14,773 bases of DNA from Caldifarciminota bacterium. GTDB lineage: Bacteria > WOR-3 > Hydrothermia > WGAB01. A program made the position numbers and the translations under genes. The stretch is from assembly GCA_015489295.1 (NCBI GenBank), contig WGAB01000338.1, positions 1-14,773 on the forward strand, written 5' to 3'. Shown piece after piece: positions 1-6,227 of the stretch (position 1 is the stretch's first letter; each line of letters begins with the position of its first letter). The notes beneath the pieces were generated by a model, which saw only the letters and a list, made by a program, of their open reading frames with translations, was not told the origin of the DNA and searched no databases.

Positions 1-245
1 CCGGGCCGAGCCGTCCTTTGCAGATGCCCACGATGGTCAAGGGCATCCTTCGGATCGACCACCTGCCCGAAGGGACCCGGACCCTGGAGGTGCTGGATGT
101 CGCCGGGCGCCATCTGCGCTCCTGGCGTATCGAGGGACAGCGGAGCGTGGTGCTCGACCTGCGGTCGATGGGAAGCGGCGTATTCTTCCTGCGGATCCAG
201 GGAGATCGGGACACCCAAACGGTACGGTTTATCCAGCTCCGGTAA
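1..245 (+). CDS. C-terminal end of a secreted protein with a T9SS (Por secretion) sorting domain, 5'-truncated
   Basis: The frame is open from the left edge to a TAA at 243-245, so this is the 3' end of a larger gene. The last ~70 residues have the layout of a type A T9SS sorting domain. There is an LRIDHLPEG strand, then LEVLDVAGRHLRSW (the usual 'v.vyD..Gr.v' motif), then LDLRSMGSGVFFLRI (the usual 'dls.L..GvYfvrv' motif), and a final TVRFIQLR strand. In this family the domain directs a periplasmic protein, already exported by Sec, through the type IX machinery. It is then normally removed or used for surface anchoring. The cargo domain lies outside the window, so its activity is unknown. 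A strong terminator follows 25 bases downstream. Sorting-tail assignment is from motif recognition; an ordinary Ig-like C-terminal domain is the main alternative. Confidence 0.82.
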   Translation, partial: GPSRPLQMPTMVKGILRIDHLPEGTRTLEVLDVAGRHLRSWRIEGQRSVVLDLRSMGSGVFFLRIQGDRDTQTVRFIQLR

Positions 246-270
246 GCCGTTGCGGTCGGTAGAAACCTTC

Positions 271-301
271 GGGGCGCGCCTGCGTCGCGCCCCGTTTTTT
301 T
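271..301 (+). terminator. Rho-independent terminator
   Basis: A perfect 8-bp G+C stem (GGGGCGCG at 271-278 with CGCGCCCC at 286-293) encloses a 7-base loop. It is followed by G and seven T residues (295-301). It ends transcription of the T9SS-tail gene. The T-run overlaps the last bases of the convergent uppP gene, whose stop codon is complementary to 300-302. On the minus strand the hairpin has no U-tract behind it, so it should act mainly in the + direction. Confidence 0.92.
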
Positions 302-1046
302 AGAACCGCCACCAGCAGAAGAACGCCACCAGCAGCGTGTAGAAGCCAAACAGGTGCAGTTTCCGGGCCACCACCACCCCCCGGAGCACCCACAGGGCCA
401 GGGTTCCGGTAACCAGAGCGGCCACAAAGGCCACACCCTCCGCCCCGCCGAGGGCAAGGCCGCCTTCCGTGAGCTTGAGCAGCACGGCGCCGCCCACGGC
501 GGGCAGGAGCATCAGAAACGAAAAGGAAAAGGCCTCCCGCGGAGCAATCCCCAGGAGCAGGGCGGCGGTGATGGTGGTCCCCGACCTCGAGACCCCGGGA
601 AACAGGGCCAGAACCTGGGCCAGGCCGATGAGGAAGGCGTCCCGGAGGGTCACAGAGCGGGTTCCCTTCCGCAGGTTGGAGGCAAACAACAGCAGCGTGG
701 TCAACAGGAAGAAGCCCGGCAGGGTTTCCGGCCGGTCGAAGTAGGCCTCCAGCGGGCGCTCAAAGAGGAGGCCCACCACGGCCGCTGGAATCGTGGCCAC
801 CACCACCAGGGTCAGGGGCCAGCGGGTCCACGGACCTTCAAAGCGAAACAGGCTGAGCACGGGCTTCCAGAGCACGAGCAGCACGGCCAGCGCCGTGGCA
901 AAGTGCACGGTGATCTCCAGGCCGATCCCTGGTGGATTCCAGTGGAACAGGCTCTGGAACAGCACCAGGTGCCCTGAACTGGACACCGGCAAGAACTCGG
1001 TAACACCCTGGACGATGCCCAGGAGGGCGGCGTCCCACAGGTTCAC
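300..1046 (-). CDS. uppP: Undecaprenyl-diphosphate phosphatase UppP (BacA family)
   Basis: This integral membrane phosphatase recycles undecaprenyl pyrophosphate to the monophosphate carrier used for peptidoglycan and other envelope polysaccharides. Its loss or overexpression affects bacitracin sensitivity. Both family signatures are present. The first is GIVQGVTEFLPVSSSGHL at residues 10-27, with the acidic and His residues (E17, H26) of the active site. The second is PGVSRSGTT at 150-158 with the catalytic Arg154. The protein has 248 residues, slightly shorter than the ~270 of E. coli, and is hydrophobic throughout with several membrane spans. The start is GTG at 1046, overlapping the TGA of the MerR-like gene in a GTGA quartet. 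A purine-rich AGGAG-type ribosome site lies upstream. It is the last gene of the minus-strand run. Confidence 0.97.
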   Translation of the reverse strand: MNLWDAALLGIVQGVTEFLPVSSSGHLVLFQSLFHWNPPGIGLEITVHFATALAVLLVLWKPVLSLFRFEGPWTRWPLTLVVVATIPAAVVGLLFERPLEAYFDRPETLPGFFLLTTLLLFASNLRKGTRSVTLRDAFLIGLAQVLALFPGVSRSGTTITAALLLGIAPREAFSFSFLMLLPAVGGAVLLKLTEGGLALGGAEGVAFVAALVTGTLALWVLRGVVVARKLHLFGFYTLLVAFFCWWRF

Positions 1047-1408
1047 GGCTTCTTCTCCTCTTCCTTTTCCAGGAGGCTCTGGAAACGATGGATCAAACGG
1101 CGAAGTTCGCGCTGAAGCACCCTCAGTTCGTCCTGCAGGGTTTCCCGAAGGGTACGGAACTCCCAGGGGTCCTGATCCCCTTCCCGGCGATAGGATTCCA
1201 GGGCCGCGGCCACGTCCTTCAGGGCCAGCCCCCGTTGCTTCATCAGCCGGTGGGCCTGTACCACGAGTTCCACATCCCTGCGGGTGTACAGTTTGCGTCC
1301 CCCGCGCACCCGGAGCTGCAGCGGCAGGTACCGCTCCCAGGTTTTCAGGGTTTCCGGGGAAACCCCCACAATGCGGGCGACTTCGCGGCGGGTAAAGTAC
1401 AGTTTCAC
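1043..1408 (-). CDS. MerR-like helix-turn-helix transcriptional regulator
   Basis: This is a 121-residue protein with an N-terminal MerR-type winged helix. The motif YFTRREVARIVGVSPETLKT lies at residues 4-23, followed by a W-E-R turn and the wing (GGRKLYTRRDVELV, 36-49). MerR proteins bind DNA as dimers and usually sense a ligand through the C-terminus. Here residues ~85-119 form a charged, heptad-like helix that probably mediates dimerisation. No Cys is present, so metal sensing of the classical MerR type is unlikely. The start is GTG at 1408, sharing GTGA with the DUF2007 stop, and GGAGG lies just upstream. Its place between DUF2007 and uppP suggests local or envelope-related regulation, but the target is unknown. 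MerR-like small proteins of this kind are often annotated only as 'MerR family transcriptional regulator'. Confidence 0.88.
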   Translation of the reverse strand: MKLYFTRREVARIVGVSPETLKTWERYLPLQLRVRGGRKLYTRRDVELVVQAHRLMKQRGLALKDVAAALESYRREGDQDPWEFRTLRETLQDELRVLQRELRRLIHRFQSLLEKEEEKKP

Positions 1409-1665
1409 GGTTCCTCCACCCTGGCCAGGAGTTCCAGGGCCTCTTCCACCTGGCTTTCCGGCACCTGGATCCGGACCTGCCCCAGCCCGTCCACGGTAAA
1501 CCCGTAGATCTTGCCCAGGGCCTCGTAGTCCAGGTGCACCAGGATCTCGTTGCTTTCCAGGTAGCCCTTAACGATCTGGGCCTCCGGCAGCCCGTACACC
1601 ACCTTCACCGTCACCCAGCGTTCCGGCCCGGGTGGGTGGTGTTCTTCTGCTTTGGTGGCCAGCAT
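1405..1665 (-). CDS. DUF2007-type small protein (putative signal transducing protein)
   Basis: This is an 86-residue protein when started at the ATG at 1665, fourteen bases after the HD gene stops. The segment from WVTVKVVYGLPEAQIVKGYL to the C-terminus matches the DUF2007 layout. A first strand is followed by a helix carrying 'EA.ivkgyLes..I', then a second strand pair, 'VRIQVPESQVEEALELL'. This is a ferredoxin-like alpha/beta fold of unknown function, sometimes called a putative signal transducing protein. The first ~18 residues (His- and Pro-rich) are not part of the domain. No good ribosome site precedes 1665; a start at an upstream ATG (1725) would run far into the HD gene, and a GTG just before TVKVV is another option. 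Translation may be coupled to the HD gene. Confidence 0.78.
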   Translation of the reverse strand: MLATKAEEHHPPGPERWVTVKVVYGLPEAQIVKGYLESNEILVHLDYEALGKIYGFTVDGLGQVRIQVPESQVEEALELLARVEEP

Positions 1666-1679
1666 GGGCGGTGGAATTT

Positions 1680-2231
1680 TCAGAGGCCCAGTTCCTCGTG
1701 GATTTCCTTCATGGCCTCCAGGCATTCCGTAAGGAAGGTATCCAGGTCCAGGCCGGTTTCTTCGATACTTCGGATCTGGTTCCGGTCGGCCCCGCGGGCA
1801 AAGCGTTTTTCCTTGAAGCGGCGCTTCATAAAGCCGAGGTCCAGGGCAGCCAGGCGTTTTTCTGGATGCATCAGGGCACAGGCCACGATGAAGCCAGTAG
1901 TGGGATCGACAGCATAGAGCACGCGTTCCATCGGGGTTTCGAGGGGTTTCTTCTCGGCATGGGCCAGGATGGCGTTCAGGACCTCCTCGTCCTGAAAGCC
2001 CAGCTCCTCCCGAAGGATGCGCACCGTTTCCCGGGCATGCCGGTCAAAATCGTCCTTGGTGAACTCGTAGTCCAGGTCGTGGAGGATGCCGGCGATTTCC
2101 CAGCGCTCGGGGTCGCCGCCAAACCGGGGAGCGAGCCGGCGCATGCAGGCCCCGGTGGCAAGCACGTGTTTGACCAGGTTTTCGTTTTTGAGGTATCGGC
2201 GCACGAGTTGCAGGGCTTCCTCTCGGGTCAT
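1680..2231 (-). CDS. HD-domain phosphohydrolase
   Basis: This is a 183-residue soluble protein of the HD superfamily, metal-dependent phosphohydrolases acting on nucleotides or other phosphate esters. The expected metal ligands are visible in order: H22 (LVKHVLATGACM), the H51-D52 doublet in GILHDLDYEF, H91 in AILAHAEKK, and D109 in LYAVDPTTGF. This is the arrangement of the stand-alone HDIG-type proteins common in bacteria, in which the hydrolase makes up nearly the whole chain. The substrate cannot be read from sequence. The start ATG at 2231 has an AGGAG-type ribosome site and sits 13 bases after the DUF4139 stop, so the gene belongs to the same transcript. No signal peptide or membrane segment is seen. 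Confidence 0.92.
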   Translation of the reverse strand: MTREEALQLVRRYLKNENLVKHVLATGACMRRLAPRFGGDPERWEIAGILHDLDYEFTKDDFDRHARETVRILREELGFQDEEVLNAILAHAEKKPLETPMERVLYAVDPTTGFIVACALMHPEKRLAALDLGFMKRRFKEKRFARGADRNQIRSIEETGLDLDTFLTECLEAMKEIHEELGL

Positions 2232-2244
2232 GGTCTCCTCTCCT

Positions 2245-3516
2245 TTACCGGCTCCTCAGGGTGTATTCCAGCACGGTGCGGGCTCGAGCCGGCACCCGCA
2301 GCCGGAACACCAGGGTCCTGGCGGTGGACCGCACCGGAGGCACACTGGAATCAACGAGTTCGGAACCCGGCGGAACCGAACGTTCCACCTCGATGTCCAC
2401 CGGCTGGTCCTTGAAGTTTTGCAGCGTGATCTTCCAGGTACGTTCCCAAACCTGGGGCGCCACCCGCTCTTCCCGTTCCAGGCTTTCTCTGGCCCTGAGA
2501 TCGTAGGCGACGCCCAGGGAAACGGTCACGGTGTCTCCCCGGGGAGTGTGGGGAATCCAGTCCTCTCCCAGGAGCACCCGCTGGCCCTGGTCGCGGGTGT
2601 ACACCTGGATTCGTCCTGCGGGCATGGGTTCCGCCGGGTTCACAAACCGCAATTGCCAGTCTACGGTTTCGCCCTGGCGGTACACGTACCGGAACCGGGC
2701 AGGCACACTGGATCGATCCAGCAGTTTCACTTCCAGGGCCTCGCGGCTGGGCAGGGTGTAACGACCGGGCAGGGTATACCGATGGTACTCGCCCACCGGG
2801 GATTCCACGGGGTACAGGGCCTGGGAAGGGGCCCGGCTCTCCATGGCCAGGGTTTTGGTGCCCCTCAGGGGCTGCGTCACCCGATGTACCTGGCCTGACA
2901 CCAGGACCACCGAGGCGTCAGCATAGGTCTTTCCGGACTCGTTCTGCAGGTGGATCCAGCCGGTGAGCCGGAGGCGCTGCTGGTCCTCCAGATCGGCCAC
3001 ATAATGGGCGTTCCACCGGAAACCCTGGGTAAGATACGTCAGGGTCCCCCGGGTTTGCCCGGCCCGGTCGGCCTTTACCGTCCAGTGGATCACCGGCGTC
3101 GCCGGAAGGGTCCAGGGGGGTTCCTTCAGGGCCCACCGCAGGATCCGGTTCCGGGCCACGGCCACCACACCCCGGCGGGTGCGGAGCAGAAGATGGCCGG
3201 GGGCCACCAGGGCCAGGGTACCGGCCACCGCCTCACCCTCCTCCAGGACCGCCTCCAGAACCCGGCCGAGGGCGTCTTCCAGTGGGGGTTCGGTGCCGGT
3301 CAGAGGAAACGAGAACCGTTTTTCCAGCACCTCGGCTCCCTTCAGGAGGAGGCTGGCACTCGTGGGTTCCAGGGCCAGGGGCAACTGAGCGGTTGGAATG
3401 CGTTGAACACCCTTCCTGAGGGAAAAGGACCGCGGTTCTTCCACCACGGCGAACCCAGCCTCGTACACCGTCAGGTGGGTTTGGGCCAAAAGCATCAGCG
3501 CAAAAACCGGGATCAT
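2245..3516 (-). CDS. DUF4139 domain-containing protein, probably exported
   Basis: This is a 423-residue protein of the DUF4139 family (function unknown). After a short hydrophobic start (MIPVFALMLLAQT), residues 15-72 match the typical N-terminal strand region: 'TVYEAGFAVVEEPRSFSLRK', then a segment about which ligands 'sit at' Leu/Pro-rich strands. Residues ~160-423 hold the DUF4139 core, with YLTQGFRWNAHYVADL (161-176), GWIHLQNESGKTYADASVVL (186-205), and a C-terminal beta-rich part with FKDQPVDIEVERSVPPGSEL (368-387). The hydrophobic leader has no basic n-region, so export is likely but not certain. I chose the ATG at 3516 over the GTG five codons upstream because GGGAGGT lies seven bases before it. 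The gene is 47 bases behind the cPGS-like gene in the minus-strand run. Confidence 0.9.
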   Translation of the reverse strand: MIPVFALMLLAQTHLTVYEAGFAVVEEPRSFSLRKGVQRIPTAQLPLALEPTSASLLLKGAEVLEKRFSFPLTGTEPPLEDALGRVLEAVLEEGEAVAGTLALVAPGHLLLRTRRGVVAVARNRILRWALKEPPWTLPATPVIHWTVKADRAGQTRGTLTYLTQGFRWNAHYVADLEDQQRLRLTGWIHLQNESGKTYADASVVLVSGQVHRVTQPLRGTKTLAMESRAPSQALYPVESPVGEYHRYTLPGRYTLPSREALEVKLLDRSSVPARFRYVYRQGETVDWQLRFVNPAEPMPAGRIQVYTRDQGQRVLLGEDWIPHTPRGDTVTVSLGVAYDLRARESLEREERVAPQVWERTWKITLQNFKDQPVDIEVERSVPPGSELVDSSVPPVRSTARTLVFRLRVPARARTVLEYTLRSR

Positions 3517-3522
3517 GGTGTC

Positions 3523-3529
3523 ACCTCCC
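3523..3529 (-). promoter_or_regulatory. Shine-Dalgarno site deciding the DUF4139 start
   Basis: GGGAGGT on the minus strand contains the anti-16S core GGAGG with seven bases before the ATG at 3516. The alternative in-frame GTG at 3531 would place this site inside the coding sequence, so the shorter protein is preferred. Confidence 0.75.
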
Positions 3530-3563
3530 ACCCAAGTTTACGGCCGGGTCCGCCGGTACCCCG

Positions 3564-4901
3564 TTACTTGCGGTACAGGCCCTTCTCCTCCAGGAACCGG
3601 TCGATCAGTTCCTCCAGGTTTGGCGTGCCGATCTCCTGGAGTTCGTAGTACACCCGGGCATACGGCTTATTGAGCTGGAGCACCCGGCCGAGATCGATGG
3701 GGGTGGCCACCACCACGGCATCGGCCTCGATGGCGTTCAGGGTTTCCTCCAGTTCCTGGAGCTGGCGATCGGAATAGCCCAGGGCCGGCAACACGGTTTC
3801 CAGTTGCGGATACTTTTCGTAGGCCTCCTTGATGGAGCCCACAGCATAGGGGCGCGGATCCACGAGTTCGGCGGCGCCGAATTTCAGGGCTGCCACCACG
3901 CCGGCGCCGTATCCCATTTCACCGTGGGTGGTGGTGGGGCCGTCCTCCACCACCACCACGCGTTTTCCGCGGATCAGGTCGGGGTTCTCGGTAAACACCG
4001 GCGACGCCGCCTCCACGATCACGGCCCCTGGATTGACGGCGCGGATGTTGTCGCGGACCTCCTCCACCCCCTCCGGGTACGCGGTATCGATCTTGTTGAT
4101 CACCACGATGTCTGCCAGCCTCAGGTTGGTTTCACCCGGGTGATAGGTGAGTTCGTGCCCCGGGCGATGGGGATCGGCCACCACGATGAAGAGATCCGGA
4201 CGGAAAAAGGGCATGTCGTTGTTGCCCCCGTCCCAGAGGATGAGGTCGGCCTCCTGCTCGGCCTGCCGCAGGATCTTTTCGTAGTCCACACCGGCGTATA
4301 CCACGTTGCCCCGTCGTAGATGGGGCTCGTATTCCTCGCGCTCTTCGATGGTGCAGTGGTACCTGTCCAGGTCTTCAAAGGTGGCGAACCGCTGCACCAC
4401 CTGCTGCCGGAGGTCTCCGTAGGGCATCGGGTGGCGGACCACCACGGTTTTCAGGTTGTGCTGCTTCAGGATCTCGGCCACCCGGCGGGTGGTTTGGCTT
4501 TTGCCACAGCCCGTTCGCACGGCCCCCACGGCAATCACGGGTCGGGAGGATTCCAGCATGGTGTGCCGGGCCCCCAGCAGCATGTAGTCGGCCCCGGCGG
4601 CCAGGCTTCGGGAGGCCAGGTGCATCACATGTTCATGGGAAACGTCGGAATAGGCGAAGACCACGAGGTCCACATCCTTTTCCCGGATCAGGGTTTCCAG
4701 ATCGTCCTCCGAATAAATCGGGATGCCCTCAGGGTACTGCTCGCCGGCCAGTTCCGGCGGATACAGCCGACCCTCGATGTCGGGAATCTGGGTTGCGGTG
4801 AAGCCGACCACTTCAAATTGGGGATTGTTGCGGAAAAACACATTGAAATTGTGGAAATCGCGACCGGCGGCGCCGAGGATGAGCACCTTGACCCTATCCA
4901 T
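3564..4901 (-). CDS. Cyclic 2,3-diphosphoglycerate synthetase-like NTPase
   Basis: This is a 445-residue cytoplasmic protein homologous to archaeal cPGS, which uses ATP to close 2,3-bisphosphoglycerate into cyclic 2,3-diphosphoglycerate, a thermoprotectant in methanogens. Residues 1-115 look like a Rossmann-type domain (VKVLILGAAGRDFHNFNVFF, 4-23). A P-loop follows (GAVRTGCGKS, 126-135). Further motifs are WDGGNNDMPFF (223-233), the ADPHRPG segment (242-248), a GTPase-like NKID (269-272), and EDGPTTTHGEMGYGAG (319-334). The ATG at 4901 has AAGGAGG upstream, and the in-frame extension further upstream lacks support and overlaps the divergent gene. Bacterial members are widespread but I know of no proven product for them, so the enzyme name is by homology. 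It heads the minus-strand run and diverges from the secreted 'asparagine synthetase B'-like gene. Confidence 0.9.
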   Translation of the reverse strand: MDRVKVLILGAAGRDFHNFNVFFRNNPQFEVVGFTATQIPDIEGRLYPPELAGEQYPEGIPIYSEDDLETLIREKDVDLVVFAYSDVSHEHVMHLASRSLAAGADYMLLGARHTMLESSRPVIAVGAVRTGCGKSQTTRRVAEILKQHNLKTVVVRHPMPYGDLRQQVVQRFATFEDLDRYHCTIEEREEYEPHLRRGNVVYAGVDYEKILRQAEQEADLILWDGGNNDMPFFRPDLFIVVADPHRPGHELTYHPGETNLRLADIVVINKIDTAYPEGVEEVRDNIRAVNPGAVIVEAASPVFTENPDLIRGKRVVVVEDGPTTTHGEMGYGAGVVAALKFGAAELVDPRPYAVGSIKEAYEKYPQLETVLPALGYSDRQLQELEETLNAIEADAVVVATPIDLGRVLQLNKPYARVYYELQEIGTPNLEELIDRFLEEKGLYRK

Positions 4902-4931
4902 TGCATCCTCCTTGGGTTTGATGGGGGTTCC

Positions 4932-4961
4932 TTGCACTTGCCGTAGTGCTCCGAGTATTAT
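4932..4961 (+). promoter_or_regulatory. Candidate sigma70-like promoter for the secreted 'AsnB'-like gene
   Basis: TTGCAC (4932-4937) and TATTAT (4956-4961) are separated by 18 bases. The -10 overlaps the minus-strand TATAAT by five bases, so the two divergent genes appear to share one AT-rich box. Initiation ~7 bases downstream would fall around 4968, leaving only about four bases before the ATG at 4972. If this promoter is used, the message would be nearly leaderless. Confidence 0.5.
4934..4949. repeat. Short inverted repeat in the divergent promoter region
   Basis: GCACT (4934-4938) and AGTGC (4945-4949) are perfect inverted arms around a 6-base centre. The repeat lies between the + strand -35 and -10 boxes and at the expected 5' end of the minus-strand transcript. 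It could be an operator half-site pair or a 5' mRNA hairpin. Five-base arms can also occur by chance. Confidence 0.4.
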
Positions 4962-4962
4962 A
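4957..4962 (-). promoter_or_regulatory. Candidate -10 box for the cPGS-like gene run
   Basis: The minus strand reads a perfect TATAAT here. A start of transcription near 4950 would give a ~49-base leader with AAGGAGG before the ATG at 4901. No convincing -35 hexamer lies 15-18 bases upstream (TTGCCA occurs at 4990-4985, 22 bases away). The call therefore rests on the -10 and on position. Confidence 0.5.
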
Positions 4963-4971
4963 AGGGGCGGA

Positions 4972-6225
4972 ATGAAGCGGATTTTGGCAATCTTAGGGCT
5001 CCTGGGCGGGCTCGGCGCAGGAGGCGCACAATCCCATCTGCTGATTCCCATGGACTCCCAACAGGCCGATCACCTGCGGGCCTACGGCGTGGCTTATCAC
5101 GCGCTGGAACTGGGCCTGGAAACCGAATGGCTGCTGAACTATCGGGGCGGCAGCTTCCTGGTCCAGGCATCGCCGGAGATCCAGAACTACGCCCAGCTTC
5201 TGGGGGTGACCACCGAACCCCTATCGGCCACCCAGGTGCAGCAGATCTACCAGGAGATCGACCAGGCCAACATGAACCGGGTGGTACTGGAAAAAGCCCC
5301 CCGCGTGGCCGTGTACATCCCGCCCTATGCTGAGCCCTGGGACGACGCCGTTTCCCTGGCTCTGACCTACGCGCACATTCCCTTCGACCGGATCTATGAC
5401 CGCGACATCCTGGCGGGCAGGCTGGACGAGTACGACTGGCTCCATCTGCACCACGAGGATTTCACCGGCCAGTTCGGCAAGTTCTATGCCTCCTACCGGA
5501 ACGCCGACTGGTACCGGCGCCAGGTGGCCGTCCTCACCCAGCTGGCCCACGAATTGGGTTTTCAAAAGGTATGGCAGCTGAAGCACGCCGTGGCCTTGAA
5601 GATCCGGGAGTTTGTGCGGCGGGGTGGTTTCCTGTTTGCCATGTGCTCGGCCCCCATCACCCTGGACATCGCCCTGGCCGCGGGCCCGGTAGACATCGTG
5701 GCCACCCCCTTTGACGGCGATCCGCCGGATCCCCAGGCCCAGCAGAAACTGGACTTTTCCCAGACCCTGGCTTTCCAGAACTTCCGGATCTACACCGATC
5801 CCCTGATGTACGAGCACTCCGACGTGGACGTCACCCGTGAGGCGGCGCGCCGCGGCCCCAACACCTACTTCACCCTGTTCGACTTCTCGGCCAAATTCGA
5901 CCCCGTGCCCACCATCCTGACCCAGAACCACACCCGGGTGGTCAAGGAATTCCTGGGCCAGGACACGGGCTTTCGCAAAGACAAGCTGAAGGAGGGCGTG
6001 GTGGTGATGGGCGAAGTCCTGGGCACCGATGAGGCCAAGTACATTTACGGCAACTACGGCAAAGGCTTTTTCAGTTTTCTGGGCGGCCACGACCCCGAGG
6101 ATTACCAGCACTTCATCGGCGATCCCCCTACCGACCTGAGCCTGCACAAGCACTCCCCGGGCTACCGGCTGATTTTGAACAACGTGCTGTTTCCTGCAGC
6201 CCAAAAACAGCCTCTGAAAACCTGA
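4972..6225 (+). CDS. Secreted conserved protein annotated elsewhere as 'asparagine synthetase B'; function unknown
   Basis: This is a 417-residue protein with a Sec signal peptide (MKRILAILGLLGGLGAGGA, cleavage likely near residue 19). It belongs to a well-conserved family seen in Bacteroidetes and related phyla. Hallmarks are HLLIPMDSQQADHLRAYGVA (22-41), EWLLNYRGGSF (52-62), PWDDAVSLALTYA (122-134), WLHLHHEDFTGQFGKFYASY (156-175), FLFAMCSAP (220-228), DPVPTILTQNHT (310-321) and GGHDPEDYQH (371-380). Databases often call it asparagine synthetase B. I see neither the N-terminal Cys2 glutaminase nor the ATP-pyrophosphatase motif SGGxDS of that enzyme, and it is exported, so the name looks wrong. 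The FAMCSA turn with a later GGHDPED recalls class I amidotransferase-like folds, which is inference. ATG 4972 is chosen because the signal peptide starts there; a longer in-frame extension would cross the promoter. Two bases separate it from coaX. Confidence 0.87.
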   Translation: MKRILAILGLLGGLGAGGAQSHLLIPMDSQQADHLRAYGVAYHALELGLETEWLLNYRGGSFLVQASPEIQNYAQLLGVTTEPLSATQVQQIYQEIDQANMNRVVLEKAPRVAVYIPPYAEPWDDAVSLALTYAHIPFDRIYDRDILAGRLDEYDWLHLHHEDFTGQFGKFYASYRNADWYRRQVAVLTQLAHELGFQKVWQLKHAVALKIREFVRRGGFLFAMCSAPITLDIALAAGPVDIVATPFDGDPPDPQAQQKLDFSQTLAFQNFRIYTDPLMYEHSDVDVTREAARRGPNTYFTLFDFSAKFDPVPTILTQNHTRVVKEFLGQDTGFRKDKLKEGVVVMGEVLGTDEAKYIYGNYGKGFFSFLGGHDPEDYQHFIGDPPTDLSLHKHSPGYRLILNNVLFPAAQKQPLKT

Positions 6226-6227
6226 AG

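Noticed and set aside
1666..1725. Longer start for the DUF2007 gene
   Set aside because: It would overlap the HD gene by 46 bases with residues outside the domain; the ATG at 1665 fits the operon spacing better.
4723..4971. N-terminal extension of the 'AsnB'-like gene in the same frame
   Set aside because: The extension overlaps the divergent gene and the promoter, and it would bury the signal peptide that begins at 4972.
4902..5051. N-terminal extension of the cPGS-like gene
   Set aside because: The added residues are Pro/Arg-rich with no domain match, cross the shared -10 box, and overlap the divergent gene. AAGGAGG precedes the ATG at 4901.
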